Positions 63,648-64,000 of a stretch of DNA of 64,000 nucleotides are shown piece by piece. Numbering within the stretch: position 1 is the stretch's first letter; each line of letters opens with the position of its first letter. The notes below the pieces were generated by a model that made no database searches, had not been told where the DNA came from, and saw only the letters and a list, made by a program, of their open reading frames with translations. The position numbers and the translations under genes were made by a program. Origin of the DNA: Scleromitrula shiraiana (lineage: Eukaryota; Ascomycota; Leotiomycetes; Helotiales; Sclerotiniaceae); NCBI GenBank assembly GCA_028455995.1, contig JABELC010000002.1:124001-188000 (forward strand). Reading direction: 5' to 3'.

Positions 63648-64000
63648 TGCTCTGGTTGTCCTAAAAAATAATGTGCAAAACGACAAATTGCAGGCCAAGG
63701 GGAGAAAGGTAGAGATAGTTATTCGTGGCAGTGATCTGGAACAGAAGTCTTCAGTAAAAATGTTGAAGTTTTTGCTAGATTATATAATAATAAGTCCTGT
63801 AGCATCGAAGGAATGGCCATATACCTTGAGTTGAGCTTGGGTCAAGTGAAATCCAGAGCTTCACAATTTCAAAACGACTTGCAATGGATTTTAATGAGGA
63901 ATCCCACATCGTAGAATTTGTGGAAAAATGGTACATAGTAGCTCGAGTGGTAGCGTATGGAACGCGCTATTATGTACGAAATCGCCAGGAGAGGCATAGA
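63648..64000. other. Promoter region of the transporter, window end
   Basis: 353 bases upstream of the AAAP transporter. There is a possible 5' UTR intron acceptor near 63665 and nothing else I can support. Confidence 0.4.

Overview
The window is nuclear DNA of a filamentous ascomycete (Pezizomycotina). The best fit is a leotiomycete of the Sclerotiniaceae type, but that placement is an impression, not a proof. The evidence is: short introns with GTATGT/GTAAGT donors and CTAAC/CTAAT branch sites; a full set of fungal single-copy genes; long AT-rich stretches with transition-biased decay that looks like repeat-induced point mutation (RIP); and many microsatellites between genes.

Left end (1-6.4 kb): AT-rich DNA with a 996-bp fold-back element (1091-2086) flanked by TA. 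It is followed by about 4 kb of simple repeats and a broken Cupin_5 (YML079W-like) gene. 6.4-13.3 kb holds one five-exon gene for a small secreted protein and otherwise little. 13.3-16.1 kb is UTP4, a small-subunit processome WD40 protein. Two gene deserts, 16.1-23.3 and 24.3-30.7 kb, flank a lone acetate-transporter-family gene (GPR1/FUN34/YaaH).

Central block (30.7-49.2 kb): aquaporin (-), MCM3 (+), adenylyl cyclase-associated protein CAP/Srv2 (-), Mak32-like PfkB protein (+), a tiny three-exon probable complex I subunit (-) facing mitoribosomal protein mL44 (+) across a 346-bp shared promoter, then a 2.6-kb microsatellite-rich gap and the La protein Lhp1 (-).

Right part (49.2-64 kb): a decayed HSP70/HSPA12-like gene (-), a GABA/amino-acid permease of the APC family (+), the Pol I core-factor subunit Rrn11 (+), a secreted DUF7907-type protein (+) with a duplicated upstream segment, a decayed 2EXR-domain gene (-) directly downstream of an orphan two-exon gene (-), and an Mtr-like AAAP amino-acid transporter (-).

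There is no operon-like system. Housekeeping genes (ribosome biogenesis: UTP4, RRN11, LHP1; replication: MCM3; actin: CAP; mitochondria: mL44 and the small membrane subunit) are interspersed with accessory nutrient transporters, secreted proteins and three recognisable pseudogenes. I did not find a clear new multi-gene system. The most interesting items are the fold-back element, the start codon isolated in its own exon, the clustered G1/S-type sites upstream of MCM3, the decayed genes, and a recurring GACTCGGA motif.
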